From contig NZ_JAFBCV010000007.1 of the NCBI RefSeq assembly GCF_016907895.1, positions 153,661-217,660 of the forward strand: a DNA stretch of 64,000 nt, read 5' to 3'. The notes under the pieces are model-generated. The model ran no database searches. It worked only from the letters and a program-made list of their open reading frames with translations, and was not told where the DNA came from. Origin of the DNA: Shouchella xiaoxiensis (GTDB lineage: Bacteria > Bacillota > Bacilli > Bacillales > Bacillaceae_D). How positions within the stretch are numbered: position 1 is the first letter of the stretch; each line of letters starts with the position of its first letter. The position numbers and the translations under genes are program-made. This document shows, piece by piece, positions 32,947 to 42,194 of the stretch.

Positions 32947-33918
32947 ATGAAAAAAGCGTTTCCAATTCTTTTCACTTTAAGCGCAGCACTTCTTCTTGGA
33001 GCATGTGGGGGCGATGATGACAACGGGAATGGGGATAATGGTGGCTCATCAGATGATCCTAGTTTTCTAAGTCTTCTAACAGGCGGTACTGGTGGGACGT
33101 ATTATCCACTCGGTGGTGCAATGGCAACCATTATCTCTGAAGAAACAGGTCTACAAACAACAGCACAATCATCAAATGCATCTGCTGACAACTTAGCACA
33201 ATTGCGTGATGGAGAGGCAGAAATTGGCTTTACACAAACGGATGTTATGTCTGACGCGATTGAAGGTATCAATGCGTTTGATGAGCCAATTGACAATGTA
33301 TCTGCTTTAGGTGCGCTTTATCCTGAAACAATTCAAATTGTTACAACTGCTGGATCTGGAATTGAAACGGTTGAGGATCTGGAAGGACGCGCTGTATCAG
33401 TTGGTGCACCTGGCTCTGGTACATATGTAAATGCAGAGCAAATTCTCGAAATTTACGGAATGACAATGGATGACATTGATGAACAACGTTTAAGCTTTGA
33501 TGAGTCTACAAGTGGATTACAGGATGGCAATATTGATGCTGCCTTTATTACTGCAGGTACACCTACCGGAGCTGTATCTGGCTTAACAGCAACAAATGAT
33601 ATTGCTTTAGTAACAATGTCACCAGATAAAGTGGATGAATTGGTAGAAAAGTATCCTTTCTATGCACCTATTACAGTTGAAGCTGGTACGTACGATGGAA
33701 TTGATAGCGCTGTAGATACGGTTGCTGTCTACGCGATGATTGCTGTTTCTAACTCGCTTTCTGAAGATCTTGTTTACAACATGACTAAAGCTATTTATGA
33801 AAGAACAGACGAAATTGCTCACGAACGATCTTCTTCCATTCAACTTGAGACTTCACAAGAAGGAATTGGATTTGACTTACACCCTGGTGCGCAACGTTAT
33901 TTTGACGAACAAGAATAA
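32947..33918 (+). CDS. TAXI-type TRAP transporter solute-binding lipoprotein
   Basis: 323 aa. Signal peptide with lipobox LLGAC (Cys about residue 22), acidic/Asn/Gly linker, then a TAXI substrate-binding domain: LLTGGTGGTYYPLGGAMATII, SNASADNLAQLRDGEAEIGF, SVGAPGSGTYVNAEQIL, DAAFITAGTPTGAVSGL. The partner permease is two genes downstream. ATG 32947 follows AGGGGGT; an upstream in-frame ATG would spoil the signal peptide. Substrates of such systems are usually organic acids such as glutamate or other C4-C5 acids; the one here is unknown. Confidence 0.9.
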   Translation: MKKAFPILFTLSAALLLGACGGDDDNGNGDNGGSSDDPSFLSLLTGGTGGTYYPLGGAMATIISEETGLQTTAQSSNASADNLAQLRDGEAEIGFTQTDVMSDAIEGINAFDEPIDNVSALGALYPETIQIVTTAGSGIETVEDLEGRAVSVGAPGSGTYVNAEQILEIYGMTMDDIDEQRLSFDESTSGLQDGNIDAAFITAGTPTGAVSGLTATNDIALVTMSPDKVDELVEKYPFYAPITVEAGTYDGIDSAVDTVAVYAMIAVSNSLSEDLVYNMTKAIYERTDEIAHERSSSIQLETSQEGIGFDLHPGAQRYFDEQE

Positions 33919-33941
33919 TTTAAGAGGATAGAACAAAGTCT

Positions 33942-33985
33942 GTCGGCTGTAGCATAGTGCTTCATTTTATGTACAGCCGACTTTT
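33942..33985 (+). promoter_or_regulatory. Intercistronic hairpin in the TRAP operon
   Basis: GTCGGCTGT (33942-33950) and ACAGCCGAC (33973-33981) form a 9-bp stem with a 22-nt loop, followed by TTTT. It sits between the binding-protein gene and the rest of the operon and could partially terminate or stabilise the first message, giving excess binding protein. Confidence 0.6.
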
Positions 33986-34008
33986 CATATGGGGAGCAAA
34001 TGTAATCA

Positions 34009-34551
34009 ATGAAATTACATAAGAAAAGACGTACATTTTTTTTCATTGGTTTTAGCTTACTAGTTTTGATAATCATCATGATGATACCGGTTCAATCGTC
34101 TCTCGTTTTTTATAAAGAAAATACAAATACAATCCTAGCGCATCTACCTTTAAACGCTAATGATCACTTTAACATTGTTTACACTCATTCGATACACCTT
34201 ACCGATGTAACAGAACATTATGTTGTTACAGATGATTATGAGATTAAGCAAACTGAAATGAGCTTTTCAGAATTCGGTATTGGAATGCCGTCTTACGCAA
34301 CTGGTGACCAAGAACTTGTTTTTGAAGAAGGCGAATACCATTTGCGTAACATAAACACGACTCATGCTGAAATTGCCATTCGAACGGGCTACGTTGTTCC
34401 CGAGCAACGGTTGGTTTGGGGAAATGATGCCGAAAATCAAATTTGGTTTAAAGATCATTTCGAACTACGGTCATGGATTACAATGAAGGTCGATCACTTA
34501 AGTTTATGGCAATGGTTGAAAGGAGAACAATTAAATGGCAACAACGAATGA
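34009..34551 (+). CDS. DUF1850 protein of a TAXI-TRAP operon
   Basis: 180 aa: basic N-terminus, one membrane helix (about 9-26), then the DUF1850 domain (FNIVYTHSIHLTDVTEHYVV, FSEFGIGMPSYATGDQ). DUF1850 proteins are almost always encoded between TAXI binding proteins and fused TRAP permeases. Their role is unknown, probably extracytoplasmic and anchored. Overlaps the permease gene by 17 bp, implying coupling. Confidence 0.85.
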   Translation: MKLHKKRRTFFFIGFSLLVLIIIMMIPVQSSLVFYKENTNTILAHLPLNANDHFNIVYTHSIHLTDVTEHYVVTDDYEIKQTEMSFSEFGIGMPSYATGDQELVFEEGEYHLRNINTTHAEIAIRTGYVVPEQRLVWGNDAENQIWFKDHFELRSWITMKVDHLSLWQWLKGEQLNGNNE

Positions 34552-36523
34552 AGCACTAACACAAGAAGAACAAGATGAACTAATTCGTAAATATGATCCT
34601 GAATCGAACACGCGTAATCTAAAAGGTATTACAGCTGCCATCGTGTTTATTGGATTATTATCATTTTCACTGTTCCACCTCTACACAGGTGCTTTCGGTC
34701 AATTTACTGCTTATATCCAGCGGACCGTCCACTTAGGTTTTGCGTTAACTTTAATTTTTTTACTCTTTCCAGCACGTAGAAAAACAATGCGCCAGACAGT
34801 GCCTTGGTATGACTATTTACTAGCACTTGCTTCCGTTATTGTTTGTGGCTACTGGCCATTCTTTTATGATTCGCTCGTTCAACAAGTTGGGGGCATTCAA
34901 TCAACCGCACAATTAATTATTGGGATCGCGGCGATTTTGCTTGTTTTAGAAGCGACTCGAAGAGCTGTCGGATTACCAATCATTATTATTGCTGCGGTGT
35001 TTATGGCTTACGCTTTATTTGGTCCATACATGCCCGGAGTACTCGCACACCGTGGTCTGAGCATTGAACAGTTCGTTAATGCGATGTACTTCACAACACA
35101 AGGGATTTTAGGAACCCCATTACAAGTATCCTCCACATTTATTTTCTTGTTCCTATTATTCGGTGCATTTCTTGTACAAACTGGCGTTGGGAATTACTTT
35201 AATGATTTGGCCATTACAATTGCTGGTCGCCGTGTCGGGGGACCTGCAAAGGTAGCAATTTTCTCTAGTGCTCTAAACGGTACCATTTCAGGGAGCTCCG
35301 TTGCCAACACTGTTACAACCGGTGCTTACACGATTCCGATGATGAAAAAGCTTGGTTACAAACCAAACTTCGCCGGCGCGGTAGAAGCTGCTTCATCAAC
35401 AGGTGGTCAAATTATGCCACCTATTATGGGTGCTGCCGCCTTTTTAATGATTGAATTTGCAGGTGTAAGCTACTGGGAAATTGCCAGAGCAGCGATCATT
35501 CCAGCCATTCTTTATTTTGCAGGAATATGGATCATGACGCATTTTGAAGCAAAACGTCTCGGCTTACTTGGATTACCAAAAGAAGAAATACCACCTAAAA
35601 GTGTCGTATTTAAAAAGTTGCATCTCTTAATTCCAATTCTTGTAATCATCTATCTCCTTTTTGCAGGATTTAGTATTGAACGAGCGGCTTTACTTGGTAT
35701 TTTATCAACGATTATTGTTAGTTTATTTTTGAAAGAAACAAGAATTACGCCAAGTAAATTTATTTTGGCGCTTACGAGTGGCGCTCGCACTGCTCTTGGT
35801 ATCGCGGCAGCAACCGCCTGTGCCGGAATTATTGTTGGTGTTGTGACCACGACTGGTTTAGGACTGACGATGGGGAATATGATCGTAGGACTTGCAGGTT
35901 CAATCGCAACAAGTATTGAAGTACAGCTATTACTAACGCTCTTTTTCACAATGATTACGTCAATCATTATTGGGATGGGCTCACCAACAACAGCCAATTA
36001 CATCATTACTTCAACAATTGCGCTACCGGCTATTATTGCCTTAAACAGTCATCCTGAAATTGCAATTCCTGTTCTAGCTGCGCATATGTTTGTGTTCTAT
36101 TTTGGAATTTTGGCAGATATTACACCTCCAGTTGCCTTAGCCGCCTTTGCTGCTACGGGTATTTCCGGAGGAGAACCGATACGGACAGGAATAAATGCAT
36201 CAAAGCTTGCGATTGCAGCTTTTATTATTCCATATATGTTTGTTTTACAACCACAGCTCTTAATGATTGATTCTACATTCTTTGAAATTGCGTTAGCCTT
36301 TGCTACCGCATTTGTCGGTATGATTGCCATCGGCGCTTGTATGATTGGATTTTGGTTTAGAAAAATCAACTGGCTTGAGCGAATTCTTTCATTAGCAGCA
36401 GGCTTAATGCTCATTTATCCAGAAGGCTACTCTGATATCATTGGCTTCATCTTATTTGTAGCCTTAATTGGATGGCAGATTGTTACGATGAAGCGAAACA
36501 AGCCGCAACAAAAAAGTGCATAA
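34535..36523 (+). CDS. TRAP transporter fused permease (DctQM)
   Basis: 662 aa, about 16-18 membrane helices: a small DctQ-like N-terminal unit (helices between about 30 and 165) and the 12-helix DctM-like domain. Motifs: SALNGTISGSSVANTVTTGAYTIP, EAASSTGGQIMPPIMGAAAF, IGMGSPTTANYII, and FGILADITPPVALAAFAA. It uses a Na+ or H+ gradient with the TAXI lipoprotein. Ribosome site AAAGGAG lies inside the previous gene. Last gene of the operon, followed by a terminator. Confidence 0.92.
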   Translation: MATTNEALTQEEQDELIRKYDPESNTRNLKGITAAIVFIGLLSFSLFHLYTGAFGQFTAYIQRTVHLGFALTLIFLLFPARRKTMRQTVPWYDYLLALASVIVCGYWPFFYDSLVQQVGGIQSTAQLIIGIAAILLVLEATRRAVGLPIIIIAAVFMAYALFGPYMPGVLAHRGLSIEQFVNAMYFTTQGILGTPLQVSSTFIFLFLLFGAFLVQTGVGNYFNDLAITIAGRRVGGPAKVAIFSSALNGTISGSSVANTVTTGAYTIPMMKKLGYKPNFAGAVEAASSTGGQIMPPIMGAAAFLMIEFAGVSYWEIARAAIIPAILYFAGIWIMTHFEAKRLGLLGLPKEEIPPKSVVFKKLHLLIPILVIIYLLFAGFSIERAALLGILSTIIVSLFLKETRITPSKFILALTSGARTALGIAAATACAGIIVGVVTTTGLGLTMGNMIVGLAGSIATSIEVQLLLTLFFTMITSIIIGMGSPTTANYIITSTIALPAIIALNSHPEIAIPVLAAHMFVFYFGILADITPPVALAAFAATGISGGEPIRTGINASKLAIAAFIIPYMFVLQPQLLMIDSTFFEIALAFATAFVGMIAIGACMIGFWFRKINWLERILSLAAGLMLIYPEGYSDIIGFILFVALIGWQIVTMKRNKPQQKSA

Positions 36524-36530
36524 TTGGATG

Positions 36531-36567
36531 AAAAAAGAAGAAGCGAACTCGTTCGCTTCTTCTTTTT
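36531..36567. terminator. Bidirectional terminator
   Basis: Nearly perfect stem AAAAGAAGAAGCGAAC / GTTCGCTTCTTCTTTT between convergent genes. Confidence 0.88.
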
Positions 36568-36994
36568 AATAACGGTATTGCATTTGAATTCTTTGTTGTT
36601 CATTCGCTGAGCTTTGCATAAAGCCAACATCTTCAAACACGTTTATCGCTCGTTGGTTCTCTTTAGAGATATACACATGCAGTTGCTCTAACGTCTCCTC
36701 ATGTAAAAAAGAAATACAGCTCTCTAAAAATTCTTTTCCCCTGCCTTTCCCAATTAATTCGGGATTCAACCCAGGGGCAATTTCAAGCGTCTTTTCTTTT
36801 AATTTCACTCCAATAAATCCAATAATTTCATCCTTTTCGTAAGCCGCATACTGGCGCGTGTTTTTCTTACCAACTTCAAGAAACATCTGGACATCTGGCT
36901 GATCTTTGTCATGGAAAAAAGAATAAGCTCCTTTGTATTTCCATTGATACGCGACCCACTTCGCTTGATCTTCGGTCATTGCAATAAAGCGCAT
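36566..36994 (-). CDS. GNAT-family N-acetyltransferase
   Basis: 142 aa GNAT. AAYEKDEIIGFIGVKL, acetyl-CoA loop GLNPELIGKGRGKEFLE, and the terminal SKENQRAINVFEDVGFM are present. It resembles YkkB/PaiA-type small acetyltransferases, but the substrate is unknown. Single gene, weak ribosome site. Confidence 0.8.
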   Translation of the reverse strand: MRFIAMTEDQAKWVAYQWKYKGAYSFFHDKDQPDVQMFLEVGKKNTRQYAAYEKDEIIGFIGVKLKEKTLEIAPGLNPELIGKGRGKEFLESCISFLHEETLEQLHVYISKENQRAINVFEDVGFMQSSANEQQRIQMQYRY

Positions 36995-37138
36995 AAGTCA
37001 TTCCCTCCATCTACCCTTTTTTCTATTTAGAAAAGTTATCCTCCACTTACAATGAAACAAAGAGACGTTTTTAGGTTTAACAGGTATACCGTCCTTCTTT
37101 TTCAGAAAAACTGAAGAGAAGAAGGAGGCGTTATTTTT

Positions 37139-37579
37139 ATGAAGCATGGCATTACGCTACTAATTAAACTCGTTGTAAGCTTATTCGCGTTCAGCATTGG
37201 GTTTTTATTTTTTACTGAAGCGACTTATGTAGACGTTATTACATTTGCGTTACTGACTGTCGTCGTTTCGTATGTGGCTATTGATCTCATCGTACTGCCG
37301 CGGTTTGGCAATCGTACCGCACTAGTAAGTGATTTTGTTTTAACTTATTTCACAGTTTGGGTCTTTGGCTCTGTTCTGTTTCACAACTACATGCTGATCG
37401 CTTGGGGCAGCATTATTTCCGCTTCTGTTATTACCTTCTCAGAAGTGTTTGTTCACCGCTATGTTCTTAAGCATGTTAGTGAAACGAGAAGCAGAAGACA
37501 GCCGAGAACTCGGTTTGCATTTGATACAGAATTTGCAGAAGAAGATACGATTGATTCAACTACAAAGAAAGAGGATTGA
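37139..37579 (+). CDS. YndM-family (DUF2512) membrane protein
   Basis: 146 aa with four membrane helices (LLIKLVVSLFAFSIGFLFF, then three more to about residue 115) and a basic/acidic cytoplasmic tail. Matches the four-helix DUF2512/YndM proteins of bacilli, which are uncharacterised and often stress- or spore-regulated. Strong GAAGGAGG site. Monocistronic. Confidence 0.8.
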   Translation: MKHGITLLIKLVVSLFAFSIGFLFFTEATYVDVITFALLTVVVSYVAIDLIVLPRFGNRTALVSDFVLTYFTVWVFGSVLFHNYMLIAWGSIISASVITFSEVFVHRYVLKHVSETRSRRQPRTRFAFDTEFAEEDTIDSTTKKED

Positions 37580-37643
37580 TTTCAACAATTCTCTTTTCTT
37601 TTTAAGTTTACCATAATCCCATTTAAACAAGTCAAAAAGCGCT

Positions 37644-39431
37644 TTATTTCTCACCAAGCTGACCGTTAAATTGAGGGCGGTGCCTCAACGTATGCTTCGG
37701 AAATATAAAGGTCCATGGCATGCTTGTTTTAGGAGGAATCTTTAATTGTTTCGGTGAAAATGTTTGTTCCGCTATGATTTGATGGCCTTCTACATAATCA
37801 AGAGTGACGCTGTTCCATTGGTCTATAACATCGCTAAAATTTTGCACAATGACAGTGATTAGCAAATCACCCCTATAATTAATGGCTTCTCTAACTGGGA
37901 TAAATCGTTTTTCTTGATTTTCTTTTGTTTGAAACAACTCTCTATACATTTGACGATCCTTTGGCGCAATGGTTCGATCCCAAGCATCTTCCCACATCAG
38001 TTTTTGCACGCTACCCGCTCCTCTCCTTTTTTTTGCTAGCAATTCTTCTACGGCATGCTTTAATAGCTGAATCCCTTTTTCTAATTGACCTTCTGTCTCA
38101 TAAGCAAATGAAAGTCGAATGGAGACGGACCCTCGTTCGCCATAGATAAATCCAGGGTTAATAACAACACCTTTTTTCCTACATAAAAGTGCGAGTGATC
38201 GAGAAGATAATTGAAATGCTTCATCGAATGTATACCAAATAAAAAAGCCACCTTTAGGCACGTTATACCTTCCGAATTCACTCATATAAGTGTCGAGCAA
38301 TGTTCTTAAATGAAGCTCTCGCTTTTTTAAAGCTGCTCTCAATTCAAGAATATGAGCCTCATATTCGCCAGAGCGCAACAACTCCTTACAGATTGCTTGT
38401 GAGACAATACTTGAGCCATAATCAGTCTGCATCCGTAGATCAGCCAATTTACGAATAAGATCCTGTGGTCCCACCACCCAGCCAACTCGCAAGGCAGGTG
38501 TAAGTGTTTTAGAAAAGCTGCCTACGTAGAGGACTTGTCCAATCTGGTCGTATGCCTTAATTGGTTTAACCGCATCATCAAAGTATAAATCGCTGTAAAT
38601 GTCATCTTCAATCACCGGCGTGCTTGTTTCACGCATTTTCGCCAAAAAAGAAAGCCGCTCATACTCAGTAAGCGTACGCCCGTCCGGATTTGCATACGTT
38701 GGGTTGGTATAAAAACAATGCGCACTCTTTTTTAATCCCGTAAATGCTGTAGCATAAGTTGAGATTGGACTCACTTTTGTTCGTAAGCCCAATGCGTCAA
38801 AGACATTAAGCGTATGAAGATAGCTCAGTGGCTCATGATAAATTGTACTTCCAGCTTGTAAGACACCTGTACAGATCAGTTGAATGCCATTTAATGCGCC
38901 CGAAACAATAAGTATTCCTTCTGGTGAGACTTGAATGCCTTTTTTGTTCAAGTAGTCACTTAGTTCTTTCCGCAGCTCCCAATCGCCCTTGCCATCCCCG
39001 TACTCTTGATTAAGTGTTGAATAGGCTATCTCTTGCAGGGCGGCTTGAATGCGGTCTGATGGCATTAATTCTGAAGATAAAACCCCTTTGCTTAGTTGAA
39101 TCAAATTCGAGTCATTTTCCCAATGATTGACTAACTGCACCATTCGTTTATTACGAGGATAAAAAGACCAGTTTATTAAATCATTCCAAACCACAGCTTC
39201 GCCTTTATCATGACAATTCTTAACACTCGTTACAAACGTTCCTTTCCCTTGATGAGACACTATGATTCCTCTTGTCTTCAGCCTTGAAAGTGCTTCAACA
39301 ACGGTGCTACGATTTACGCCATAAAGTGAAGACAACTGTTGCTGAGAAGGCAACTTCATACCAGAATACCATTCTCCTTGAGCAATTTTTGTTGCCACAT
39401 CGACAACTACTTTTTCCACTTTTGTTGCCAT
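37644..39431 (-). CDS. MocR/PdxR-type regulator with C-terminal SLAP-like domain
   Basis: 595 aa. N-terminal GntR winged helix (KLPSQQQLSSLYGVNRSTVVEALSRL), then a fold-type I aminotransferase domain (about 100-470) with the PLP Lys in YVGSFSKTLTPALRVGW and the NPTYANPDG segment. An about 120-residue extension follows: RFIPVREAINYRGDLLITVIVQN, EQTFSPKQLKIPPKT, SMPWTFIFPK. The extension matches the SLAP domain otherwise found in S-layer-associated bacillar proteins. ATG 39431 is preferred (TAGGAG 9 nt upstream). Divergent from the EamA gene, as is usual for MocR proteins that control a neighbouring gene. Confidence 0.8.
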   Translation of the reverse strand: MATKVEKVVVDVATKIAQGEWYSGMKLPSQQQLSSLYGVNRSTVVEALSRLKTRGIIVSHQGKGTFVTSVKNCHDKGEAVVWNDLINWSFYPRNKRMVQLVNHWENDSNLIQLSKGVLSSELMPSDRIQAALQEIAYSTLNQEYGDGKGDWELRKELSDYLNKKGIQVSPEGILIVSGALNGIQLICTGVLQAGSTIYHEPLSYLHTLNVFDALGLRTKVSPISTYATAFTGLKKSAHCFYTNPTYANPDGRTLTEYERLSFLAKMRETSTPVIEDDIYSDLYFDDAVKPIKAYDQIGQVLYVGSFSKTLTPALRVGWVVGPQDLIRKLADLRMQTDYGSSIVSQAICKELLRSGEYEAHILELRAALKKRELHLRTLLDTYMSEFGRYNVPKGGFFIWYTFDEAFQLSSRSLALLCRKKGVVINPGFIYGERGSVSIRLSFAYETEGQLEKGIQLLKHAVEELLAKKRRGAGSVQKLMWEDAWDRTIAPKDRQMYRELFQTKENQEKRFIPVREAINYRGDLLITVIVQNFSDVIDQWNSVTLDYVEGHQIIAEQTFSPKQLKIPPKTSMPWTFIFPKHTLRHRPQFNGQLGEK

Positions 39432-39448
39432 GTAACGATCTCCTAACA

Positions 39449-39484
39449 TGTTGGTTTATATCAGCAAAAAGTTGTTGGTTTTTA
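39449..39484. promoter_or_regulatory. Direct-repeat operator of the MocR regulator
   Basis: Two copies of TGTTGGTTTnTA (39449-39460 and 39473-39484), 24 bp apart start to start, between the divergent mocR-like and eamA-like genes. MocR/PdxR proteins bind direct repeats in such intergenic regions. Confidence 0.6.
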
Positions 39485-39535
39485 GCGCTCTTTTTTCACT
39501 AAACTCATTCTTATAGTAAAGATTGAGGTGTTAGT

Positions 39536-40408
39536 GTGAAATTAATTATTGCTTATACGATTGCGCTTGTTTTATGGGCCTCCGCCTTTCCTGGAATACG
39601 AATAGGTCTGACTCATTATGGGCCCATTCATCTCTCGCTCATGCGATTACTCATTGCATCCATTGTACTACTAATTATTGGTTTGTCCTTAAACATTCCT
39701 CTCCCCAGTAGAAAAGACATACCTAGTCTGCTTGCTTTAGGCTTTTCTGGCTTTGCAGTTTACCACACGGCTCTTAGTATTGGCGAACAATCTGTGGGAG
39801 CTGGAGTCGCCTCGATTCTCGTGTCTACAACCCCGATTCTCGCGGCTATCCTAGCGAATCGTTTCTTTAATGAAAAGCTTGGAATAAGAAGTTGGAGCGC
39901 GATGGTTTTTTCCTTCTTCGGGATTGTACTACTCGTTATTGGAGGAGGCGAATCTTTTTATCTTACTTTAGGTGCACTTATCATATTGATTGGCGCATTC
40001 AGCGAAAGTATCTATTTTGCTTTTCAGCAAAGGTATTTAGAACAATATAGCTTTATCCCACTTACGATTTATACCATTGTCGCTGGTTCTCTGTTTATGT
40101 TGCCTTTCCTACCAGGTTTAGGACAGACGGTAATGAGTGCACCATTACATGTGAATCTTACTGTTCTCTACTTAGGCCTTTTCCCTACAGTTGTGCCTTA
40201 TTTCTGTCTCGCCTTCGCAATCAAGCAATCTGGTACATCAGAAGCAACTAGCTTCCTCTTTCTAACACCTGCTCTTGCCATACTTTTCGCTTGGATTTGG
40301 ATTGGTGAAGTCCCCACCCCCATGCAATTGCTAGGTGGTTGTATTGTGCTAATCGGCGTGTCATTTATCGTCTACACTGCAAAAGTGAACAAAAGGACAG
40401 GGAAATAA
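39536..40408 (+). CDS. EamA/DMT-family transporter
   Basis: 290 aa, ten membrane helices in two EamA halves (LVLWASAFPGIRIGLTHYGP; LVSTTPILAAILANRFFNEKLGIRSW; FLTPALAILFAWIWIGEVPTPMQLLGG). Usually an exporter of amino acids or metabolites. GTG start with GAGGTG upstream. Divergent from the MocR regulator, which likely controls it in response to a PLP- or amino-acid-type ligand (inference). Confidence 0.88.
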   Translation: MKLIIAYTIALVLWASAFPGIRIGLTHYGPIHLSLMRLLIASIVLLIIGLSLNIPLPSRKDIPSLLALGFSGFAVYHTALSIGEQSVGAGVASILVSTTPILAAILANRFFNEKLGIRSWSAMVFSFFGIVLLVIGGGESFYLTLGALIILIGAFSESIYFAFQQRYLEQYSFIPLTIYTIVAGSLFMLPFLPGLGQTVMSAPLHVNLTVLYLGLFPTVVPYFCLAFAIKQSGTSEATSFLFLTPALAILFAWIWIGEVPTPMQLLGGCIVLIGVSFIVYTAKVNKRTGK

Positions 40409-40547
40409 GTATTTTTGTCGAATCCCTAAAGAGTGAAAGATGAAATTATTTTACAGAAGATTCCATCATGCAGGTCATAACTTTTTAGGAAATCTGCTGA
40501 TAGAGAATCAGAGCTAATAATCGAACGAATAGATTGGGGTAAATAAC

Positions 40548-41390
40548 GTGAAACTAATGAATTCAGTGCCTTATTTCCTTGAAAAGTATCAGCCGACGCT
40601 CGCATTTTTAGAGTCCTATTACAACGAACACCCTCAAACGTTTCAAGAATATTTTTCATTTCATTGCAAGAAAACTGACGAGCGGCTTCATAACTCCCTT
40701 CAAAAATATGACCAATGCTTGCCTCATATTAAACAGTCGCATGAGACCATTCAACGCATATTGCCTGAGATACAAGAACGCTATCACCAACAATACAACG
40801 TATTGTTTGAAGGAACTGTTCATTTATTTGTAGGTCTTTTTGGCTCAAATGCTTACACTCATCGGCAATATATACCTGATATTTCATTCGCAATGGAACA
40901 AGTGCCTTTAACAAAAGAGGGACTCTCTATTCTCGTTGCTCACGAATTCGGCCATGCCATTCAAAATCGATTGACGAACCAAACAGGGATTGAGTGGGAA
41001 ACCGTCCGATGGGAGAGCCTCTTATTGGCGCTGTATCGCGAAGGCGCTGCTACCCATCTATCAAGGAAAATTGTCCCTGAGGCTGCTGACCACCTCTATT
41101 TGACTTTTTCAAGTCTTGGAGGACCAGAATGGCTCCAATTTAGTGAGAAAAACCAATTAGCTATTAAAACGTCACTTGCATCCGATTACCAAACGATGTC
41201 TACACAAGCATTGTTTCGTGAATGGTACTCCATAAATGGAGGGCAGCGCTTTGGTCAAACTAGACTTGCTTACTATCTTGGCGATCTTTTCTTTAAAGAG
41301 CTTTTAGAAGAAAGAGGTGAGCATGAAGCGCTAGTAGTGTGGAAAGATCCTACTTTTATCAAAGAAATCGAACAGTGGCTGCTATCTTGA
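40548..41390 (+). CDS. Putative zinc peptidase (HExxH)
   Basis: 280 aa with GTG start (TTGGGG 8 nt upstream). The gluzincin/aspzincin-like zinc motif is ILVAHEFGHAIQNRL at about residues 123-137, and a downstream REGAATHLSRKI probably supplies the third ligand (E in an EGxA context). The arrangement recalls DUF2268/YjaZ-type predicted proteases. No signal peptide, so cytoplasmic. Single gene; substrate unknown. Confidence 0.75.
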   Translation: MKLMNSVPYFLEKYQPTLAFLESYYNEHPQTFQEYFSFHCKKTDERLHNSLQKYDQCLPHIKQSHETIQRILPEIQERYHQQYNVLFEGTVHLFVGLFGSNAYTHRQYIPDISFAMEQVPLTKEGLSILVAHEFGHAIQNRLTNQTGIEWETVRWESLLLALYREGAATHLSRKIVPEAADHLYLTFSSLGGPEWLQFSEKNQLAIKTSLASDYQTMSTQALFREWYSINGGQRFGQTRLAYYLGDLFFKELLEERGEHEALVVWKDPTFIKEIEQWLLS

Positions 41391-41425
41391 TTAAAAACAG
41401 TGACTAAACCCCCTATTCAACCCAT

Positions 41426-41476
41426 TAGTTACAAAAAGGATACCTAGTTACAATAAAGTGCATACTTGTGGTATCC
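41426..41476 (+). promoter_or_regulatory. Repeated operator-like sites upstream of wrbA
   Basis: TAGTTACAA occurs at 41426-41434 and 41445-41453 (19 bp apart), and GGATACC (41438-41444) pairs with GGTATCC (41470-41476). The combination resembles sites of HxlR/DUF24 redox regulators (YodB type) that control quinone reductases. The regulator gene is not in the window. Confidence 0.45.
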
Positions 41477-41546
41477 ATTGGTTCAAACTAAAGTAAAGGT
41501 AAGATAAAAATACTCAGGTCAATACGACCTACTAAAGGAGCTAATT

Positions 41547-42155
41547 ATGAGCACAAAAGTAGCGATCGTTTATTACAGTTCAACGGGTACAAATTATCAA
41601 CTTGCACAATGGGCTGAAGAATCAGCTAAAGCAACAGGAGCAGAAGTGAAATTAGTAAAATTCCCTGAGCTTGCACCTGCTGCAGCAATTGATTCAAACC
41701 CGGCGTGGCGAGCTCACGTTGAGGCAACAAAAGACGTACCGGAAGTAACTCCAGATGACATGGAATGGGCAGATGCCTTTATTTTCAGTGTTCCATCACG
41801 TTTTGGTAACGTTCCTGGGCAAGCAAAACAATTTTTTGATACATTAGGTGGTTTATGGGCTGGCGGTAAGCTTGCTAATAAAGTCGTAAGTGCGATGTCT
41901 TCAGCAGCTAATGCGCACGGTGGTCAAGAAGCAACGATTCTTTCACTCTATACAACAATGTACCATTGGGGAGCCATTATTGCTGGACCTGGTTATACAG
42001 ACCCAGTTGCCTTTTCATCAGGTGGAAACCCTTACGGAACAAGCGTTACAGTTGACCAAGAGGGCAACATGGTTGAAGGTGTAGAAGAAGCCGTGAAACA
42101 TCAAGCAAAACGTACAGCAACGATTGCTGGCTGGGTAAAAGCAGGTCAACAATAA
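41547..42155 (+). CDS. wrbA: NAD(P)H:quinone oxidoreductase, WrbA type
   Basis: 202 aa flavodoxin-fold protein: VAIVYYSSTGTNYQLAQWAEE (FMN phosphate loop), PSRFGNVPGQAKQFFDTLGGLW, and HGGQEATILSLYTTMYHWGAI, all diagnostic for WrbA. Two-electron reduction of quinones protects against redox cycling. AAGGAG site. Monocistronic with a strong terminator; operator-like repeats upstream suggest induction by quinones or electrophiles. Confidence 0.9.
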   Translation: MSTKVAIVYYSSTGTNYQLAQWAEESAKATGAEVKLVKFPELAPAAAIDSNPAWRAHVEATKDVPEVTPDDMEWADAFIFSVPSRFGNVPGQAKQFFDTLGGLWAGGKLANKVVSAMSSAANAHGGQEATILSLYTTMYHWGAIIAGPGYTDPVAFSSGGNPYGTSVTVDQEGNMVEGVEEAVKHQAKRTATIAGWVKAGQQ

Positions 42156-42160
42156 AGGGA

Positions 42161-42194
42161 AAACCAGAAGCGCAGCAGCGCTTCTGGTTTTTTT
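42161..42194 (+). terminator. Terminator after wrbA
   Basis: Stem AAACCAGAAGCGC / GCGCTTCTGGTTT with a 4-nt loop and T-run. Confidence 0.9.
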
